This document shows positions 61,394 through 64,000 of a stretch of 64,000 nucleotides of DNA, piece by piece (position 1 is the stretch's first letter; every line of letters starts with the position of its first letter). A program made the position numbers and the translations under genes. Source of the DNA: Luteibacter anthropi (GTDB lineage: Bacteria; Pseudomonadota; Gammaproteobacteria; Xanthomonadales; Rhodanobacteraceae); contig NZ_JAARLZ010000003.1 of assembly GCF_011759365.1 (NCBI RefSeq), positions 186,001 through 250,000 on the forward strand. The letters are read 5' to 3'. The notes beneath the pieces were generated by a model, which was not told the DNA's origin, did not search any database, and saw only the letters and a list, made by a program, of their open reading frames with translations.

Positions 61394-62002
61394 TCATCGC
61401 AACAGGAACCACCAGAGGGCCAGTAAGACGAGGATGACGATAACAGCCCAGCCTATCCACTCAATGTGTTTGCGTAGCATCTGTTCGGCACGTTCACCGA
61501 ACACGCGGACCAGCAGGGCCAGCAGCCATACGCGCTTGCCGCGTCCCACCAGCACGCAGAGCAGGAACGGCAGCACGGGCACCCCGACGATACCCGAAGC
61601 CCAGGTGACGAACTTCATCGGCACCACCGGTTGCAGGGCCGCCATGAAGAGCACGACATACAGCTCGAATGCGTGGGACTGCATCTTGGCCTGCAGGTCG
61701 GCCACGCCCTTGCTGATCGGTGCCAGCAGATGCATGGAATCGAGCAACGGCTTCAGCGCCTCGAAGGCGAAATGGCCCAGCGCATAGCCCACGAGCGAGC
61801 CCAGCAGGGAAAACAGCAGGCTCCAGTTGGCATAGCGGAACGCCTTGCGGGGCTCGGCCAGCATCATCGGCGCCAGCATCACCTCGGGCATGATCGGGAA
61901 GATGAAGGCTTCCACGAAGGACAAGCCGGCGAGGTAGCGAACCGCATGGCGGTGACGCGCCCAGACGATGGCGCGGTCATAGAGTGAAGCGAACAGCCGC
62001 AT
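61394..62002 (-). CDS. yqaA: YqaA-family (DedA-like/SNARE-associated) inner-membrane protein
   Basis: The 202-residue membrane protein has four to five hydrophobic segments and the DedA-superfamily features FVEAFIFPIMPEVMLAPMML and FMAALQPVVPMKFVTWASGI, including a re-entrant Pro-rich loop. Members of the wider superfamily are linked to lipid transport and membrane homeostasis; YqaA itself is uncharacterised. It lies between pcm and nlpD, the usual Xanthomonadales order; its stop is close to the nlpD start. Confidence 0.88.
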   Translation of the reverse strand: MRLFASLYDRAIVWARHRHAVRYLAGLSFVEAFIFPIMPEVMLAPMMLAEPRKAFRYANWSLLFSLLGSLVGYALGHFAFEALKPLLDSMHLLAPISKGVADLQAKMQSHAFELYVVLFMAALQPVVPMKFVTWASGIVGVPVLPFLLCVLVGRGKRVWLLALLVRVFGERAEQMLRKHIEWIGWAVIVILVLLALWWFLLR

Positions 62003-62031
62003 TCAGCGGTTTTCCTTGTAGTGAGAGTCCA

Positions 62032-62715
62032 TCAACCGATGCCGCCGAGCAGCGGTACGAAACTGACCGGGCCGAGGTCCTCGCGCACCACCTCGCCCGC
62101 TTCCGTCTTGCGCAGGCGCACCAGCACCTGCTGGCTTGGGCTGCCAACGGGCGCCACGAGCACGCCGCCCGGCTTCAGCTGGTCGAGCAGCTTCATGGGA
62201 ATGCGGTCGCCGGCGGCGGTAAGGATGATGGCATCAAAGGGAGCATCGGATTCCCAGCCCAGCTTTCCGTCGTCATGACGGGAGCGCAGGTTCTCGATAC
62301 CCAGTTGCCGGAAGCGACGGCGGGCCTGGCGAAGCAGTTCTTCGATGCGCTCCACGGTGTACACCGTGGGCACGATGCCGGCCAGCACGGCGGCCTGATA
62401 ACCCGAGCCCGTGCCGATTTCGAGCACCCGCTCAGGTACTCCGTGTTCGATCAGGACTTCGGTCATCCGCGCGACGATCCAGGGCTGGGAGATCGTCTGC
62501 CCATGGCCGATCGGAAGTGCCGTGTTCTCGTAGGCGCGAGAATGCAGCGCCTGGTCGATGAAATGATGCCGGGGCAGTTGCCGGATGACTTCGAGCACAC
62601 GCTCGTCGCGGATGCCCTCTTCCACCAGCTTTGCCACCAGACGATCGCGCGCACGCTGCGAGGTCATGCCTTCGCCGCGCAGCGCCGAGGGTGGCAGGGC
62701 GTGCAGGTTTACCAC
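62032..62715 (-). CDS. pcm: Protein-L-isoaspartate O-methyltransferase
   Basis: The 227-residue enzyme methylates L-isoaspartyl residues to start repair of damaged proteins. Motifs: [20 protein letters not shown] (family signature), [16 protein letters not shown] (SAM motif I) and [14 protein letters not shown]. The usual-looking ATG at 62667 has no good ribosome site, whereas a GTG at 62715 has a perfect AGGAGG 9 bases upstream, giving a 16-residue extension like that of Xanthomonas Pcm. This start lies 1 base after the surE stop, so surE-pcm is coupled. Confidence 0.93.
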   Translation of the reverse strand: MVNLHALPPSALRGEGMTSQRARDRLVAKLVEEGIRDERVLEVIRQLPRHHFIDQALHSRAYENTALPIGHGQTISQPWIVARMTEVLIEHGVPERVLEIGTGSGYQAAVLAGIVPTVYTVERIEELLRQARRRFRQLGIENLRSRHDDGKLGWESDAPFDAIILTAAGDRIPMKLLDQLKPGGVLVAPVGSPSQQVLVRLRKTEAGEVVREDLGPVSFVPLLGGIG

Positions 62716-62716
62716 G

Positions 62717-63496
62717 TCAGGCCGCCTCCTCGCCCATGGACGACGACAGTGCGGTGGCCCAATGACTGACCTTGTCGAGCGCCTGGAAGCGGGTGAGATC
62801 GGTATGGATCGGCGTGACCGAGACGTAACCGCGACGAATCGCGTCGAAGTCCGTACCCGGGCCGGCGTCGTCAACCGCGCCCGGCATGCCGATCCACCAC
62901 ATGGTGCGGCCGCGCGGGTCTTCGGTGCGGATCGCCGGCTCGGCCTTGTGGCGGCGGCCGAGGCGGGTGACCTCAAAACCACGGATCTCGTCCCAGGGAA
63001 GATCGGGCACGTTGACGTTGAGGATGGTGTCGGCGGGCAGCGGATCGGCGATGAGGCGGCGCATCAGCATCAGCACGGCCGAAGCGGCGGTATCGAAATG
63101 GCGACCGGAACCTTCGCGGGTGACCAGCGACACGGCGATGGCGGGCAGTCCGAGGAAGCGGCCTTCCATCGCTGCGGAGACCGTGCCGGAGTAGATGACG
63201 TCGTCACCCAGGTTGGCGCAGTTGTTGATGCCGGAGACCACGATGTCGACGTCGTGGTCGAGCATGCCCGCCAGCGCGAGATGCACGCAGTCCGTGGGCG
63301 TGCCAGCCACCCGCCAGTACCCGTTGTCGAGTCGCTGGGTGCGGATGGGGCCGTCGAGCGTGAGGGAGTTGCTCGCACCGGAGCGGTCGCGATCGGGGGC
63401 AACCACCGTCACCGTACCGAACTCGCCCAGGCGGGAAGCCAGTACCCGGATGCCCGGGGCTTCCACGCCGTCATCGTTGCTTACCAGAACCTGCAT
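62717..63496 (-). CDS. surE: 5'/3'-nucleotidase SurE
   Basis: The 259-residue metal-dependent nucleotidase starts [20 protein letters not shown] with the metal-binding DD pair (NDDG at 8-11). Further SurE blocks are [27 protein letters not shown] and [20 protein letters not shown]. It releases phosphate from nucleoside monophosphates and acts in stress survival, often beside pcm. The ATG at 63496 is where the family begins; a frame start 22 codons upstream is rejected. Confidence 0.96.
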   Translation of the reverse strand: MQVLVSNDDGVEAPGIRVLASRLGEFGTVTVVAPDRDRSGASNSLTLDGPIRTQRLDNGYWRVAGTPTDCVHLALAGMLDHDVDIVVSGINNCANLGDDVIYSGTVSAAMEGRFLGLPAIAVSLVTREGSGRHFDTAASAVLMLMRRLIADPLPADTILNVNVPDLPWDEIRGFEVTRLGRRHKAEPAIRTEDPRGRTMWWIGMPGAVDDAGPGTDFDAIRRGYVSVTPIHTDLTRFQALDKVSHWATALSSSMGEEAA

Positions 63497-63613
63497 GCTG
63501 ATCCAGATCGAAAAACTGAAGATGGGGCCCCCACTTGCATGCGAGGGCACCCGATCGTCCAAGTCTACCGGACCGGGGCGCGGGATTCACCGAGAGCCGC
63601 TAGGATGGTGACC

Positions 63614-64000
63614 ATGAAACGCCGCGCGCCGATGGTCCATGAGGACGACAGCCGTCTCTTCCGGGAGGCGATCGGCGACGTGCGGCCAATGGAGCCGGTG
63701 GACGCCGTGCCGGAGCGTCCACGGCCCGCACCGTTGCCCGTGATGCGTGACGCGGATGAGGCCGCCGTCACGGCAGACGCCATGCTTTTCGACTACGATC
63801 CGGCCGAACTGGAAGTGGGTGAGGAGCTGTCCTACCTGCGTGACGGCTACCCGCCCAAGCTGCTCAAGCAACTCAAGCGTGGGCAGTTCAGCATCCAGGC
63901 CGACGTCGACCTGCACCAGATGAACGCTGCGGCCGCGCAGTTCACCATCGCCGAATTCCTGGCCGAGTGTCACCGCGACGGCATCCGCTGCGTGCGGATC
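63614..64000 (+). CDS. Smr-domain protein (SmrA/YdaL type), 5' part only
   Basis: The gene runs off the right edge. The visible 129 codons begin MKRRAPMVHEDDSRLFREAI, have an acidic/Pro-rich N-terminus and enter the Smr domain at FSIQADVDLHQMNAAAAQFT, where the DLH motif normally reads DLHG. Smr domains of the MutS2 type nick or bind DNA or RNA structures; here it is the stand-alone bacterial form. An ATG at 63605 is an alternative start. It is divergent from surE, the usual Xanthomonadales arrangement. Confidence 0.85.
   Translation, partial: MKRRAPMVHEDDSRLFREAIGDVRPMEPVDAVPERPRPAPLPVMRDADEAAVTADAMLFDYDPAELEVGEELSYLRDGYPPKLLKQLKRGQFSIQADVDLHQMNAAAAQFTIAEFLAECHRDGIRCVRI

Overview
The window looks like chromosome from a high-GC gammaproteobacterium of the order Xanthomonadales, probably a Rhodanobacteraceae member such as Luteibacter or Dyella. 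That placement is inference, not a database result. It rests on the high GC, the gene orders tig-clpP-clpX-lon-hupB-tRNA-ppiD, mltD-gloB-methyltransferase-rnhA-dnaQ and surE-pcm-yqaA-nlpD, a longer Xanthomonas-like Pcm N-terminus, and many short palindromic repeats of the form GTAGGAGCGCGC...GCGCGACC. There is no rRNA operon, CRISPR array or complete insertion sequence.

Layout. 1-8.2 kb: LysR/SDR divergent pair, flavin monooxygenase, LuxR-type response regulator, a hybrid sensor kinase, DctA and an exported esterase. 8.2-11.1 kb: OprO/P-like porin, a small Xre-like protein and a VirK/YbjX protein. 11.2-14.6 kb: peroxide-defence cluster (OxyR-like regulator, periplasmic catalase KatB, AnkB) with two recognisable OxyR boxes. 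14.6-19.7 kb: acid phosphatase, Dgt, BrnT/BrnA toxin-antitoxin, NudK and a DeoR-type regulator. 19.7-27.3 kb: protein- and peptide-degradation group (sedolisin-like exported protease, TonB-dependent receptor, S9 peptidase). 27.4-29.3 kb: YafY-type regulator, VOC protein, Asp/Glu racemase. 29.3-31.5 kb: AT-richer accessory patch beside tRNA-Ser, with a small glucosaminidase between two related exported proteins. 31.8-36.8 kb: PP2C phosphatase, a duplicated DnaA-box array, dnaQ, rnhA, a methyltransferase, gloB and mltD. 36.8-47.7 kb: repeats, fabV, ppiD, two tRNAs, hupB, lon, clpX, clpP, tig. 47.9-51.2 kb: SoxR/MFS pair, a second YafY/VOC pair, tRNA-Leu. 51.5-54.5 kb: a tandemly duplicated convergent module of a small exported protein and a stand-alone MASE1 membrane protein. 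54.7-55.3 kb: five-tRNA cluster. 55.5 kb: a 61-bp perfect palindrome. 55.9-64 kb: ftsH, rlmE, yhbY, a Mth938-like gene, a ketopantoate-reductase-like gene, nlpD, yqaA, pcm, surE and a truncated Smr gene.

Most of the window is ordinary core genome for protein quality control, tRNA supply, replication fidelity and cell-wall turnover. The strongest candidates for undescribed biology are the duplicated MASE1/exported-protein module (51.5-54.5 kb), the glucosaminidase with flanking paralogous exported proteins (29.3-31.0 kb) and the tandem DnaA-box units between the PP2C gene and dnaQ (32.55-32.76 kb). Two regulatory observations also stand out: a shared operator-like sequence at both YafY/VOC pairs, and OxyR boxes in front of both katB and an OxyR-like gene that lacks the resolving cysteine.
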